Origin: Mactra quadrangularis
Lineage: Eukaryota > Mollusca > Bivalvia > Venerida > Mactridae
DNA length: 64,000 nt
Direction of reading: 5' to 3'
Assembly: GCA_025267735.1 (NCBI GenBank)
Contig: CM046308.1
Coordinates: forward strand, 39,607,267 to 39,671,266
Every line of letters begins with the position of its first letter. Positions within the stretch are counted from its first letter, which is position 1. A program made the translations under genes and the position numbers. The notes beneath the pieces were generated by a model that saw only the letters and a list, made by a program, of their open reading frames with translations, searched no databases and was not told the DNA's origin. Positions 1 to 11,769 of the stretch are shown here, in pieces.

Positions 1-2027
1 ATAGACAAAAGTAATATATTAGTAAAATTTCATGTAAAGTAACTTGTTGTCACTTGTAAGCCACCATATAAAGTTATATTCGTTTTATACCGTAACTGGC
101 GTTACGGTGTCAAAATGATAGATTACATACGACAAATTGACCGAGTGCACTTCCGTCATAATTAAGATCAATTTACTAAATGAGTATTTGCACTATGAAG
201 TCAGTTAGCTTTTGAAACGCAGACTAGAAACACGTAGTTTAGGATAAATAATTATTAAGTTGTTCGAGCGCTGTTAGCGGATCGAACATATAAGTTAGGA
301 ACATTGCTTTGAATCTGGACTTATAAGTTATGATATTAGATTTAGAAGTTATAAAGTATGTTTGTAAACAATAACGATCACGGACCATTATTAAATGTCA
401 TATACAAACTTGTGTTGTTATAAACTGTATCCTAAGTATTAATGTTGGTATTGTAAACCAGAGACATGGAACGATTTATCGTTTCAGAGTCATGACAAAT
501 CTTAAAACCATTCTGACTCATAAATATTCATATTTCCACGCCTATCCACAAAGACAAAGAATGCATACTGGCTCATTATCATTATACATGTAACTATACG
601 GAGCTAGGTTGTCTCCCCTACACACGGAACTTATCGAACAACTCCGAAACGACGCAAACTAGTCAATCATAATTATACTCATTAATTCCCGTTGTGTATA
701 CAAATACATAAATATTTCATACGAACTTTAACCCGACCTGATTATTTATTCTATACTGTGGTTCCCGGCTCATTCCGCTTGTAAGCTACCTAGAACGAAA
801 AAGCAGGGTACTATACCTTACAAAATGGCTATTTCCGTTTGTAAACTGAGTCGCTAGTTTAGACCTCGAAAAAAGTCTTGTTTTGACAACATATATTTCT
901 CTTGACAGTATAAAAATGATTTTGAACAACATTGCATATGTATAGACTGGGAATGAAGTATAGTACTAATCGTGAAAACGTCTTTATCTCAAAGCAGAAG
1001 AATGACCTAATTTCGGAAAGGTAGCGAACGATTCGCACCCAGCTACATTCGCTCGTGGACGATGCGCTCGCACAATAGGGGCGGTTCGTCTCCATTTATT
1101 TAACCAGTAATTGTGACTATAACGAAGTAAATCCATAAGTTTTTGCACTGTTGTATTGGAAAAGCACTGTCAAGACGTACATACTTTTTTATCATTATAA
1201 AGGCGGCGGCCCAGGCCTTTTTTCATCCTTTACGTGACGCCGTTAAACGGCGTCTTCCACAAGCAAAATAAGTTTCTTTTTTTCCCAATAACAAACCAAT
1301 TTCCCCCCTCAACAACCATTTTCCCCTTCAAAATATCTTCAAACTTTTTATACCTCGAAAATACGGCAAAACAGAAACCGGAAATCTCGCAGGATTAAAT
1401 CATCGAAACGGTTATTTATCGAAACTCTTTTACACGAACGGGACATGGTCATTTCGTTAAATAAGTTTATCAAAAATATAAATAATAAAGCCCGCCAGGC
1501 CTTCAAATTACAAGTTTGAAAATTCTTGCTAATAATTCGTCCTCAATCACATTAGCCCCTACACTATTCGCACCCAAACCGGCAGCGAAATAATTTTTTT
1601 TGTTTTTTCCCGACGTACGTGGTATATTTTTCCGAGCATGTTGCGATCGTTGGGTTAGTTACGGAATTTGCGCAATTATACAAAAAAAATTCGAAGAAAT
1701 GACACCTTTAAAGCTACTAAATCTCCACCCAACAAACATAAACAATAATTGTTTAAATGAATTATGATTACAAGAATTAAACATAGATAAAAACAGTCTA
1801 GTTTTATTATTCCCCATTTTCTAATTATCGCGCGCCATTTTCCCCCTTGTAAAAGGCTACAGGCTACTTCCCCAACTCATGAAAAAGGCCTGATAGCACC
1901 CCGAATATGGACAACAGACTTTCACAATTGATTAATAAACGGCATGTCACACTTTCTTTTTCGACAATTAAAACTGCTTCCATTGTAACCTAAAAGGGAC
2001 AAAACATTGTTTCACGCCTTCAAATCT
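1..2027. other. AT-rich non-coding stretch
   Basis: No reading frame here looks coding: the open frames are short, low in complexity and not bounded by convincing splice sites. Around 1150-1200 and 1880-1910 there are short matches (aaaagcactgtcaa, then catac) to 2800-2890 and 38760-38870. They look like fragments of an old dispersed repeat. Nothing else is supported. Confidence 0.6.
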
Positions 2028-2550
2028 ATGCGTGAAATGAAGGACTAATGACTTTTAAGTAACATGCGCAATTTCATGAAACAATGTGAACTACCTTAAT
2101 ATATACTTCATTTTGGTGATACTACTGATTCTCAAAAAAGTGCTATTTTTAAAGCAATTTTTTGAAAATTTTGTTTGATTAAAATGGTTAATTTTTCACA
2201 CAAATTGATGGTATCAATCACTAAATCTCGATGAAAAAGTGACCGAAAAAAGACAAAAAATCACCAAAATATTTTTTAAGTTATAAACTTCTAAAACGGT
2301 CCACTTTGCTGATAGCATTTTTACTTTAAGCCACAGAAAGTTTTGTTCGCACCTACAAATGAATGGGTCAAATGGAAGACTAATGGGTTTAAAAAAATAT
2401 GCGGTACTTCATGAATCAAAATGGACTACCTAAATATATACAGCATTTGACTCGATACCTCTGATTGTCAGAAAAGTGCTACTTTTTAAGGCATTTTTCG
2501 GAAAATTATGATTCATTAAAAATGTGACTTTTTCACACAAATTGATGTTG
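2028..2550. repeat. Two-copy tandem duplication, ~325 bp period
   Basis: The stretch at about 2028-2215 recurs at about 2353-2545 with many substitutions. Shared landmarks in the same order are 'gactaatg', 'actacctaaatatata', 'ctgatt.tca.aaaagtgcta' and 'tttttcacacaaattgatg'. The copies are non-coding. This is an imperfect, rather old tandem duplication. Confidence 0.65.
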
Positions 2551-3713
2551 ATTTTTAATGTCAAATTAAGGAGTGTAAGGTACCTTAAACCATACATCAA
2601 CTGAACTAACTATTTTTTCTCTCTTTAAAATGATCAGTTTAAGAGAAAAGATACGTAACTTATAAGGAAAAAAACTTAGATTGAAAATACCAACCATTAA
2701 AATATCCTTATTTTCCTCTCTTAATAAGCTGCACAGAGTAGTTTCCCCTTGTAATCAGTTTTTGTGACCAAAACACGGTTTATTCATTACTATTTTCACT
2801 GTTTTATAGGAAAAACACTGTCAAAGACATGCATACACTTAATAATTACAAAGCACCCTAAACGTGGACACCAGACACTATCTTGTGATGAATATGGATA
2901 ATATGTGTAAACAGATTAAAGATCTTAATATCGACTTAAATATGACAAATGGAATGGAATTGATGCGAAAATAACATCATGTAAAACATGCAAACGTAAC
3001 GCCCCCTCATTCACATCTTCATCTGTTAGTCACTTTCATTTTGATACAAATATATTCATACAAATAGTTTCGTGCTAGACTCTCAGCAAAACTTTTACGT
3101 TAATTCCCCACAAACCTATATCATCCATTTAAGTATTTGTTAGAAGTTCAACATTACTTAGCAGCATCATGATAAAAGTTTGCAGAGAATCTACCTCAAA
3201 GTTCTATAGAAGAGCAAACTAGTCACAGCACATCTTAAGAAAAGACTATTACTAAATTTAAAGTGTATAATTTTGTTGTGTATTTTACTTTCAATACCGT
3301 CGAATTTGCAAGATTTTTGATAATATTATGTTCTTGATCCAACTACTTATTATTTGTGTTAATTATAAAATTATATCTTAGACATGGTTCCTACATGCTT
3401 CCAAGAATCGTTCCTACAGCACTTTCAGTGCTTTGATTTTTAAATTCTGTCTATAGGAACGGACTGCCAAATTGGAAAAGAACGAACACCATCTAATTGA
3501 ATTGTGTTTCAATTCAATAGGAAACACGTAGTTATGCAACCGAGAATATAGTGCAACAATCGAATATGTACACTTTACCCTAGATACTCTATGCATAGTG
3601 GTGGTATTATACCAGCGATTAGTACTACTTTGTCATACAATCTCTGACAAAATCATTTTGAACAAGTAAAATTATGTCATAATTATGATAGGAAGAAATC
3701 GTGAAGTCAATGA
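2551..3713. other. AT-rich non-coding stretch
   Basis: No coding or RNA feature is visible. The only recognisable piece is at about 2790-2890, which resembles 1140-1200 and 38750-38870 (core 'ataggaaaaacactgtcaaagacat') and is a dispersed repeat fragment. Confidence 0.55.
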
Positions 3714-3925
3714 TTATAAACACTGTTCGAAACCTAAATTTGCACGGGTTTGTAAAACACCTCTGAAGTGAATGCCTGCGCAGCAAGGGTATAGACATTG
3801 AAATAAATGCTGATCCGTTGTTTTCTCTTTAAGTAACGTGATCTTTAACTGATTTTTGGGTCTCTGGATCTCGTGTAACAATGCCGACTTGTGGATCTTC
3901 ATAACCTCGTATTACTCTGGCTTTT
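3714..3925 (-). pseudogene. Decayed copy of the 43.5 kb terminal exon
   Basis: Read on the minus strand from 3925 downwards, the frame gives RVIRGYEDPQVGIVTRDPE. This aligns with RVLRADENPQVGIVAQDPM of the intact exon at 43531-43947. After a short stretch (KSVKDHV) the frame hits an in-frame stop, then continues with ENNGSAFISMS, matching the intact GSKYISTS segment. The remainder is unrecognisable. The DNA match is strongest around 3870-3900 ('caatgccgacttgtggat'). Adjacent sequence (3936-4690) matches 45212-46160, so this is part of a larger decayed duplication. It is a pseudogene with at least one nonsense mutation and a lost C-terminus. Confidence 0.7.
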
Positions 3926-3935
3926 ACTGGTTTTA

Positions 3936-4141
3936 ACACAATTTATGTCATTCAGCGCACCTAACATAGCTTTCCTGGACCCTTGTCTATAATCAGTACT
4001 CACCTACTCTTCCACAAGGCCGGAAATTTCTCCATATTATCTAATCAATGGAGGAAAATTGACATTATTGTCAACATTTCATGGAAGGGTATAACCTCCC
4101 CAAATCCCGATGCGCTGCCAACTGCGCTATCGACCCGGGTT
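3936..4141 (-). repeat. tRNA-derived SINE, family S1, B-box deleted
   Basis: This copy matches the S1 consensus seen at 27868-28142 and 45212-45474: 'agctttcctggacccttgtctataatcagtactc', then the head 'gccaactgcgctatcgacccgggt'. On the minus strand the head starts acccgggtcgatagcgcagttgg, a tRNA A-box region. Sequence between 'ataacctcccc' and 'aaatcccgatgcgc' is missing compared with the other copies, which removes the GGTTCGAAtCCC B-box. It was probably shared by duplication with the 45.2 kb copy. Confidence 0.8.
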
Positions 4142-4690
4142 GCGTGTAACTCTATATAAGTATTTATCAAAACATATCCTCCGACCAAAATTTAAGATTA
4201 ACACTCTGATCAAATATTAGAATTTAATGCTTAAAACTGATTAGAATTAATACATTCTCAAAACTCGTTTGGAATATGAGTTATGCAGTACCGTAATAGC
4301 ATATCAAACATAATGCTTACCGTTGATGTGGCCTTAGATTGCATCCTTCTAATATGTAGAATGGGAGTATTTTGGCTTGGTTATTTGAACAATAAACGTC
4401 AAACACAGAATCTAAATCCCGTTCTTGAAGCGTTTTAATCTTCTTGGTGTTGCTTTCTAAGCAAATGTGCCAATCTAGTGAAAAAAATATTAACATAGAT
4501 CGGTTAAAAGTGTACCAAAGAGTAAGCTGGTTTAATTTGGTAAGATTATTTTGCCAAATCTTAATTCATGTTCAGCTGTTAACCATATTTCTTACCCCAA
4601 CCACATAGTGGTGGAAGCTATACAGGATTCACTTTGTCCGTTCGTCCGTCTGTCCTTTCCGAATCTTGTCCTGACCATTACTACTCCATG
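4142..4690. repeat. Left copy of segmental duplication (partner 45476-46160)
   Basis: The block shares long near-identical runs with 45476-46160, including 'agaatgggagtattttgg', 'cttggttatttgaacaataaacg' and 'agctatacagga.tcactttgtccg'. Compared with the partner it lacks about 110 bp after 'ccgaccaaa'. The end of the shared part is a GTCC/GTCT-rich stretch ('tgtccgttcgtccgtctgtcc') followed by 'ccatgcatt'. It is non-coding. Confidence 0.8.
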
Positions 4691-5075
4691 CATTGATGGA
4701 TTTTAAAATAAGTTGACACAAATATTAACCGTGACGAGTCGGTGTGTCGCGTGCAAAAAACACCTCTACACATCGAAGGGCGTGACCAATAAAGGAGTTC
4801 AAATATCAAATATTGTCGAAAATGGGTTTGCCCGACGTTTCTACACCATCGACCTATGAATTTTAAAATTACTTGACACAAATATTAACCGTGACGAGTC
4901 GGTGTTCGAGTGCAAAAACCACCTTCACACCTCAAAGGGCGTGGCCAATAATTGAGTTTAAATGTCAAATATTGTCGAAATGGGTTTGTCCCGGCGATAT
5001 TCTCGAACATAGAAGGATGGATTTTAAAATTACTTGGCACAAATGTTAACCGTGACGAGTCGGTGTGTTGCGTAC
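4691..5075. repeat. Three-copy tandem repeat, ~160 bp
   Basis: The phrase 'attttaaaat.a.ttg.cacaaat.ttaaccgtgacgagtcggtgt' starts at about 4698, 4859 and 5019. Each copy is followed by 'caaa.gggcgtg.ccaataa' and 'atattgtcgaaa.tgggtttg' (the third copy is truncated). Short open frames here are products of the repeat, not genes. Confidence 0.85.
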
Positions 5076-5085
5076 AGGTACAGGT

Positions 5086-5241
5086 CGTCCACGTAAACAT
5101 TGCGTATATAAACATTGCCGGTTTAATAGACTACAGATCGTCCACGTAAACATTGCGTATATAAACATTGCCGGTTTAATAGACTACAGGTCGTCCACGT
5201 AAACATTGCGTATATAAACATTGCCGGTTTAATAGACTATA
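5086..5241. repeat. 53-bp tandem repeat, three copies
   Basis: The unit begins 'tcgtccacgtaaacattgcg', continues with 'tatataaacattgccggttt' and ends 'aatagactaca'. It is repeated three times with almost no divergence. Its end, 'taatagacta', is also the outer end of the fold-back element that follows, so the array may have grown from the element's edge. Confidence 0.9.
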
Positions 5242-5438
5242 TCCGGAATTTAAACATTTGGGTTTCCCCTCCGGTACAAACAAACTTTCACCGTTACAAT
5301 GAAACCAGTTTACAAAGAACAATAGGATTTAATCCATAGATCGTGCTATTTAGCAATAATGTGTAACTTAGTTTGTTTGTACCGCCTGGGCACGGATAGA
5401 AAACCCCATAAATTTGAATTCCGGATTAGGTCTATTAC
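5231..5438. mobile_element. Fold-back MITE-like element
   Basis: The left arm (about 5231-5284: taatagactatatccggaat, then ggtacaaacaaac) is matched in inverted orientation by the right arm (about 5366-5438: gtttgtttgtaccgcc through attccggattaggtctatt). The arms are 55-70 bp with indels and the loop is about 80 bp. There is no coding capacity. I infer a non-autonomous fold-back DNA element; the superfamily cannot be assigned. Confidence 0.6.
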
Positions 5439-6261
5439 ACACTTATATTTAAGGATGAATTATTTCTACAAATTTATAGTTTAGTTAGTTTACACTTATT
5501 TTATAAACACATCATTATATAAAATTTATAATGTGCATACACTTTTAAAAATATACGTTAAATATCAAAGTGTTATGTTTTAATCATTAAAATTCTGTTC
5601 ATGCATTAGCTTGTTAACCTATTAAGTGGACAAGATCATCGTTTAAAGTACAAAAAACACGCATGACCTATAAAACGACCTGTACTACAAATAATATTAT
5701 AAATTTACTTATACACCAAAATCAACAGGTTTGGTCCATCATGATGTAAGCAGATCTGATTCTAAATTCATACAGAAAAATTGGAAGTATTTAACTGAAG
5801 GTTAATATTGAATGAATTCACTAAATGTACTAGCTATGCAGCATAATAACACCGGACAGTAAATGCATTTGGAACAAACTACAGTCATTTATGATGTATC
5901 TACCATATTAAAAGCATTTATGGATGCTAACAAAAAGTAATTTTTAACAACAACCTGCAAGATAATCAAAGCTATATCCCCTGTTACCCAAGATTAAAAT
6001 AATTAAATCCAAGGAATAAAGACTTTGACATATTTTATCTTTAAATGCGCATGATTAATTATATCATATCAATATGATGAATATAGGACCATTATGACTT
6101 TAAACTAAACAGAGTAACTTACAATGCTTTTCTGAATTACACATTATGGTGTTTTTATTTGTGAAAAGTATATTTTTTGCATGTTTTGGTACATATTTAT
6201 TCTCTGCCTTTCGATCGCTTCTCAAAATGCCATAGAACAAAATTATGATCAATTTTTTGTG
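5439..6261. other. AT-rich non-coding stretch with one dispersed repeat
   Basis: No genes are seen. The segment at about 5595-5695 (core 'agtacaaaaa.cacgcatgacct') also occurs at about 24143-24240 and, inverted, at about 41338-41385. It is therefore a low-copy dispersed repeat. Confidence 0.55.
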
Positions 6262-6440
6262 TTCTTAACGCTATAGCAACACATTGAATAGGTTATATCA
6301 CGGCGATCAGTCCACATACTGTTTCTTAAAAGGCTAACTGACTTCTGCACTGCATGATTTAGAATCAGTGGTAGAAAGGGAGAATGACCATAGAAATTAT
6401 TTCATACCACAACCCTTCGGTCAGTAGAATAATGCGCATG
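6262..6440 (-). repeat. tRNA-derived SINE, family S2, partial
   Basis: Minus-strand S2 sequence: the tail side 'taacgctatagcaacacattgaataggttatatcacggcgatcagtc' and body 'gactt..gcactgcatgatttagaatcagtggtagaaagggagaatg' match the full minus-strand copy at 42779-43094. The tRNA head is largely lost beyond 6410. Confidence 0.65.
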
Positions 6441-9400
6441 TGAAATGAGATATGAAACATAGTCAACAATGAATGATGAAAAGATAATGATGGATATCGA
6501 AAAAGTAAATTTGAACTCTTAAAAAAAATTACTTCCAACTTTGATTTACTTAATATGTTTGCAGAAGACGCTGTTATTGTAAACGAGTCATGTGACGGAC
6601 TACAGAGATCATTAGACCTTTTGTGATAAATGGGATTTAACGGTGAACGTTGATAAAACGAAAATGAAGCAACCTCTCAAGTGGAAACCTCTTTAAGGAA
6701 TGAGCAGAAAAATTGACTCCACAATCCAAGATGACGGCTTTATATAAACAAAAAAGGGACAATGACCTGAAGAGGCGCGGTTAACTACTCCCGATTTAAC
6801 CAGTACTTTATTTTCCTTCAAGCATGAATCCCTAGTCTCATTTAAATAGAATACTTATCATGTGACTTCCAAAAATGTACTTTGGCTGGTAAATTTATAT
6901 CATTCATTTATGACATGTAGTGGGTGAAATACTTGATTTCTCTATCAAGTATTTGTAAATTTGCTCATAAATTGAGTAATTTTTTTTTCTGTTTTCTGGC
7001 AACAGGATTAGAGAAAACATATGATATATCATTTTCATCAATAAATGACACACACACATTCCCTAATTGGATTGTGAATTTAAAAGTTTATAATAATCAT
7101 AAAACAGCACATGACTAAAATGAAACTAAATGCGAAACAATCACAAAAAAGGAATATTTTGATGTTATGGTTATATATAAAAAACGACAAATTATACCGC
7201 CTGAAAATGCGTCAAATTGAGAAAATGAATACATATCTGAAATCTACACGCATTCATCTATACAAAAACGACAATAATTCATTTTTGTATTCATTGTGTT
7301 AACAATGAATACACTGGTATGACAAGATTAATAGTAGTATTCCGATTAGAGTCCAATTTTACATCGCCGATACCTAACAGCACCCAAGCCAGAATATTCC
7401 GAGACAAAGTATTTCATGATTTGCAACACCATACTGAAACTGGTACTTTATGTATTTCTGCGCGTGAAATTGACCAGACGCTCAGTATGACGTCACAAAA
7501 ATAAACTTAAAGAATATACTTGAAGCGATTAACTTGTAAAAGTGATAAGAAACATTATACTGTATACATTATTATAAGTGCTGATTCCCGCGTATTGGGT
7601 TTGTTTTAAAGATTAGTATTTCCGGACTGTAACTGTTCGGGTCGTGTGCTATTAAACCTGAATTGTACGGCGCATTTGATGCAAGACAGATAAAATGGTT
7701 GTTATTAAGCAAAAATGTAAAATTCAAGTTGTATAGGAGGGATTTACAACTCTCAAATATTCTAAAAATAGATTCGCAGGTAAAACTGCCCCTAGTTACT
7801 GCTGCTAGGTCGTACAGGCTTTGTACGACCTGCTGTTTATTTACTGTAGATTTCTGTACAAAGATGAATGCAGTTGTAATTTTAATCTGTAAAAGCAACC
7901 TCATTTTTAAATTAATGATTTTATGACTTAAGTATTGTTTCTAGAAGTTCAAGCAATAACATTTGATGCTGCATGTTAAAATAATTCCCCTGGCTATAAA
8001 TGTATTGGCATAGCAATAGTATGAGGAAATTCAATTTTGCAGTTCAAGGCATAATAATATATTGATAGAAATTCAAAATTCTATTTAATTTAACCCGCAT
8101 TACGCACACTATGTCATTTTCAAAAAGCTAATTTTAAAACCATAATTATGTCCTTTAACTCTGGTATTAAAATGACATTCAGACACTTGTTTACACATAT
8201 ACATACTATATAGAATCAATGTAAGCTCCTTTGGTGAAATAAATTTAACAAGGATAAAATCATCAATAAAAATTTTGTCAATGAGTATCACAATGGATAA
8301 AGTACTGGCAATAAAATCCATCCATGACTATATCAGGTTTAAATACTTACAAGTCAGTAAATTTGGAAAATCCTCTTTTTTGAAGTGTTTTTTTTTTTTT
8401 GGAGGGGGGGCGTCTTTTGAAAATCTTGTGCAATAGAATAATATTAACTATCATTGGTAAAGCCACACTATTAGTGTTGACTATGATACATTAAGTAGTA
8501 CCCTGACTTGGATACTGAAGTATTAAACCCTTCCAAGAAAATAAAAATTTATGTAGATTTTTTCTCTTTGAAGGTACAGTTTGAAGCACCGTGAGAGCTA
8601 AGGGATTATAACATCTATAAAATCTATTCAATAAAGAATAAAGGCTTATGATGGAAAAGTTTCATTTCACCAAAGTGTAATCTGACAAGAACTTGAGAGA
8701 TTATGGAAAATTTCTGAATAAAAACTGTAAATACAACATACTCTTTTAAAAAAATACAATAACAGCATTTAACTTAAATATATTAATTATATAAATGATA
8801 ATTATTATACTATCAATTAATGTATTGAATATATTATTTATACTTGTTGAGGTCATTTACATAATTAATGTTCGGAGCATTTATCACTTTTTCGTCAAAG
8901 TAAATAGTTTGTGTGTGATAATGAACTCTGGTCGTTTAGATAAATCTTAGTATAACACTTTGAATCTTAACATTTGTTTATTTTCTTACAAGATATAGAT
9001 AATTTGTGCATGTAAAACACTTTCAACTATTTTCCAAAAAAAATCCCATTCACTTGACTACATAAACCTCTGTGTTAAATCAGGTAATCAAATGAAAAAA
9101 AAAGAAATATAATTTATCAAACAATTTATTCTTAATTATAACTGTAAATTTTAACCTTCATCATTAAACACCATCAGTACAGGTAAAATTAATTTCTAAG
9201 ACATTTATGATAAGCAGAAATGGGGTTTAAATACAATGTACATTATTTTGTGTTCAGTTACTATATAAATCATGGAATATCAGCAGGGTGTTTGTCCGAC
9301 TTTACTCAAAAATGTCTACTACGTAGCACACATAACAGATAACAATGACGTAGTTGTAGATCTCTCCTATATTAGAGGTTTTTTGACACGCAGACTAATT

Positions 9401-9555
9401 AAACAATATGATAGTCATATTGTAACATTACATAGCTTTGACTAATTACAACAGCAATCATAGTAATAAGTAAATTCAATCGTTCATTATTGTAAATGAC
9501 TCAAGCAGATTTTTATTGTGAAGAGAGTATGATTAAAAAACATGTAATCAACACC
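6441..9555. other. Long AT-rich stretch without recognisable features
   Basis: Several open frames of 60-110 codons exist here, for example 7572-7904 on the minus strand, but they overlap each other and have no recognisable motifs. I treat them as chance. A T-run followed directly by a G-run sits at about 8386-8410. Nothing else is supported. Confidence 0.5.
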
Positions 9556-9770
9556 ATTAATAATATCTACGGCCATTCTGCCTCCTTCCACTGATTCTAA
9601 ATAATGTAGGGCAGTAGTCAGTCACTAACGAAGTATGCACCTAGTAGTTTGTTAACAGCTAAATCCAGAGATAAAGCCTCTCCAGGAAAAGTGAGTAGGT
9701 GGACTGACCGCTGTGATATAACCTTTATAAGGTGTTTCTACAGCGTAAAACCCAACAAAAATTAAATAAA
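9556..9770 (+). repeat. tRNA-derived SINE, family S2, 5'-truncated
   Basis: The sequence from 'tctacggccattctgcctcc' through 'cagagataaagcctctccaggaaaagtgagtagg' to the tail 'gcgtaaaacccaacaaaaatt' follows the body and tail of the full S2 copy at 42061-42372. The tRNA-like head is absent, as expected for 5' truncation during reverse transcription. Confidence 0.8.
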
Positions 9771-9821
9771 TCTTAACACAATGAATACCCCAGTACTTTC
9801 AGTACTTTGATTACCTACGTT

Positions 9822-10274
9822 AAGGCCCCGTTACACTAAACTAGTTCCCGTCCTAAAAACTGGTTGTGAACGAACTAGAGATGCCGTTTAAGTCGGAAAA
9901 TGTCCGCTACACGATCATAGCTCGTTCAGAACCAGTTCCCGATACGTGCATTTCGTTTTTATCCACTATTCAGACATAATTCAAAGTCATTTACTACGAT
10001 CTTTAAACTTTTCCAATATAACCATTCTTTTACATAAGATGATGTTACATCTCTACTGACAACTGGTACAAACGACGGGTCGTAACTGAATAGTTGATAC
10101 CATTCTATTACATAATACGACGTAAACAGCCCATCTGAGACGCTTAACACATAAGCTATAATACATGCGCTTCGGTATAAACCGATTAACAAGTGTATTT
10201 CAGGAATTATTGCGCCTGTCATGGCAGATGATCATTTAAAATTGCTCTATACTTACATGCATATCGCTGATTCT
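9822..10274. mobile_element. Possible PIF/Harbinger-like element, truncated
   Basis: The left edge reads TTA then AGGCCCCGTTACACTAAAC. This resembles the GGCC..GTTACACT termini common in PIF/Harbinger elements with 3-bp TWA targets, as I recall them. A minus-strand open frame of 87 codons (9959-10222) and a plus-strand ATG at 10221 (MADDHLKLLY) lie inside, but neither has a recognised transposase motif. The right end is lost where S2 sequence begins near 10275. Confidence 0.3.
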
Positions 10275-10412
10275 GAATCATATTGGGTTGTTGTAAGTCA
10301 CTGATAAAAGTAACAATGAAATCCAAACTTTCCAGGAAAGATGAGTATATTGGTTAACTGACCGACAAGTTGCGACCTATTCAATGTGTTGCTACGGCGC
10401 AACCCTGCCCCC
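10275..10412 (+). repeat. S2 SINE 3' fragment
   Basis: 'ccaggaaagatgagtatattggttaactgaccg' and 'cctattcaatgtgttgctacggcg' match the last third of the S2 SINE. The copy is degraded and ends in a C-rich and A-rich stretch instead of the usual tail. Confidence 0.65.
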
Positions 10413-10510
10413 ACCCCACCCCCAAAAAAAACAACACTCCACAAAAAACTAATATTTTCCCAAATAAAAGGCAGAGTTGTTCTAAATCATAATATCAATA
10501 AGATATTCAT

Positions 10511-10690
10511 AGGTGGATCTAGCGAGAGAATGGGGTCAGGGGGTCCGGACCCTCCATAGAAATTCCAAAATGTACCTGTCCATCAGTGGTTTTCTTGACT
10601 GTAAGTCATTTTTGGGTAGCATGAACCAATTTTTCTTGGTGCTTAACATATGTGTTTTTCTATAAAACCGAATAATACTTTTGTTTTACG
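10511..10690 (-). mobile_element. Fragment of the GGCGGATCC element family
   Basis: 'aggtggatctagcg' is the degraded terminus. The following 'ccatagaaattccaaaatgtacctgtccatcagtg' and 'aagtcatttttgggtagcat.aa' match, in inverted orientation, the right half of the copy at 29857-30117. Only one end is preserved. Confidence 0.65.
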
Positions 10691-11769
10691 TAGGCACTTT
10701 TATATGCTGATAGTAGAAACAAAAAAGTACCTTAAAAGGTAGTCTGTCGCATAAGTTGCACGGAAAATTTGAAAATACTTGCTTATACAAGATTGAACAA
10801 ATGGTCTTTACAGACCTACCTGTATCAACCTACCCCGTGCACCAACCCACCCCAACTATAAAGAAAACATAATAAACAATATATTCTATTCTTGATGTGT
10901 TCGTTTTTCTAACAAGTGAGGATGTTTTACATTGAAACTCATCAACTAGATGCCTATGAGTGACAACAGTCATGAATATGATGAACATACTTTTGGTTTG
11001 AACTTCATATTTGACGAGCACTGAGGATTGAGCATGCAAAGGTATGGTCCTATATATCTGCGACCTGTCTTTAAATGTTTGTATTCTGTACTTTGTCATA
11101 TACAACATAATGCAAGTTGGTGATATTGATTCAATCATATCAATAAATGCCATAAAAACAATGAGGTAAGCTCATTTCAACGTTCTAAGGCTCTATCATT
11201 GTTTACTTCATAATAAGGATGGATCAAGAATGTTGATCAGTGGGTTCATGTTAAAATTATAATTGAGTATCTGGAATTTTATTATGTTTTTGGAAGACCC
11301 TGTAATGACTGGACATAATCTTAAATTATTTTATTTAGAAAGTCATAAGACATTATGTGATTTAGTGAAAACAAGTGTGTGTGACACAATATACATTGTA
11401 GATTATACATGTTGTCACTTTCCAAAAGCCTTACTGTTGGGTTAAACCCTTTTAAAATTTAGCAATGTGGTTGAGTGTCTCGCCTACCACCTGGGAGAAC
11501 CAGATTAGATTCACAGATAGGGCATAGTTTTTATCCTCTGAATATGCCATTTACTAAAATTATTGAACAAGTTAGAGATGATAAGGTACTACATTTACAC
11601 ATCTTAACAGTGTTAAATATCAAAATTTACCATACCACAGCAGAATGATCTTATAAAAAGATTACTATAAATTACTTATCTACATTGCATCAGATAAGTG
11701 ACTGAATGTATATTGTTTGTAAATATATAACCCTCTTTTCAGACAAGATAACATTCACACTAGGGGTCC
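10691..11769. other. AT-rich non-coding stretch
   Basis: No gene is supported. A 107-codon minus-strand open frame at 10830-11153 has no recognisable domain, atypical composition and no splice context, and I regard it as chance. At 11755-11780 a short hairpin (TAGGGGTCC/GGAGCCCCTA) overlaps the start of the next repeat. Confidence 0.5.

Noticed and set aside
7572..7904. 110-codon minus-strand open frame
   Set aside because: No motif, overlaps another frame on the plus strand of similar length, composition as expected from AT-rich DNA.
10830..11153. 107-codon minus-strand open frame
   Set aside because: No motif, no splice sites of quality, no paralogue in the window.
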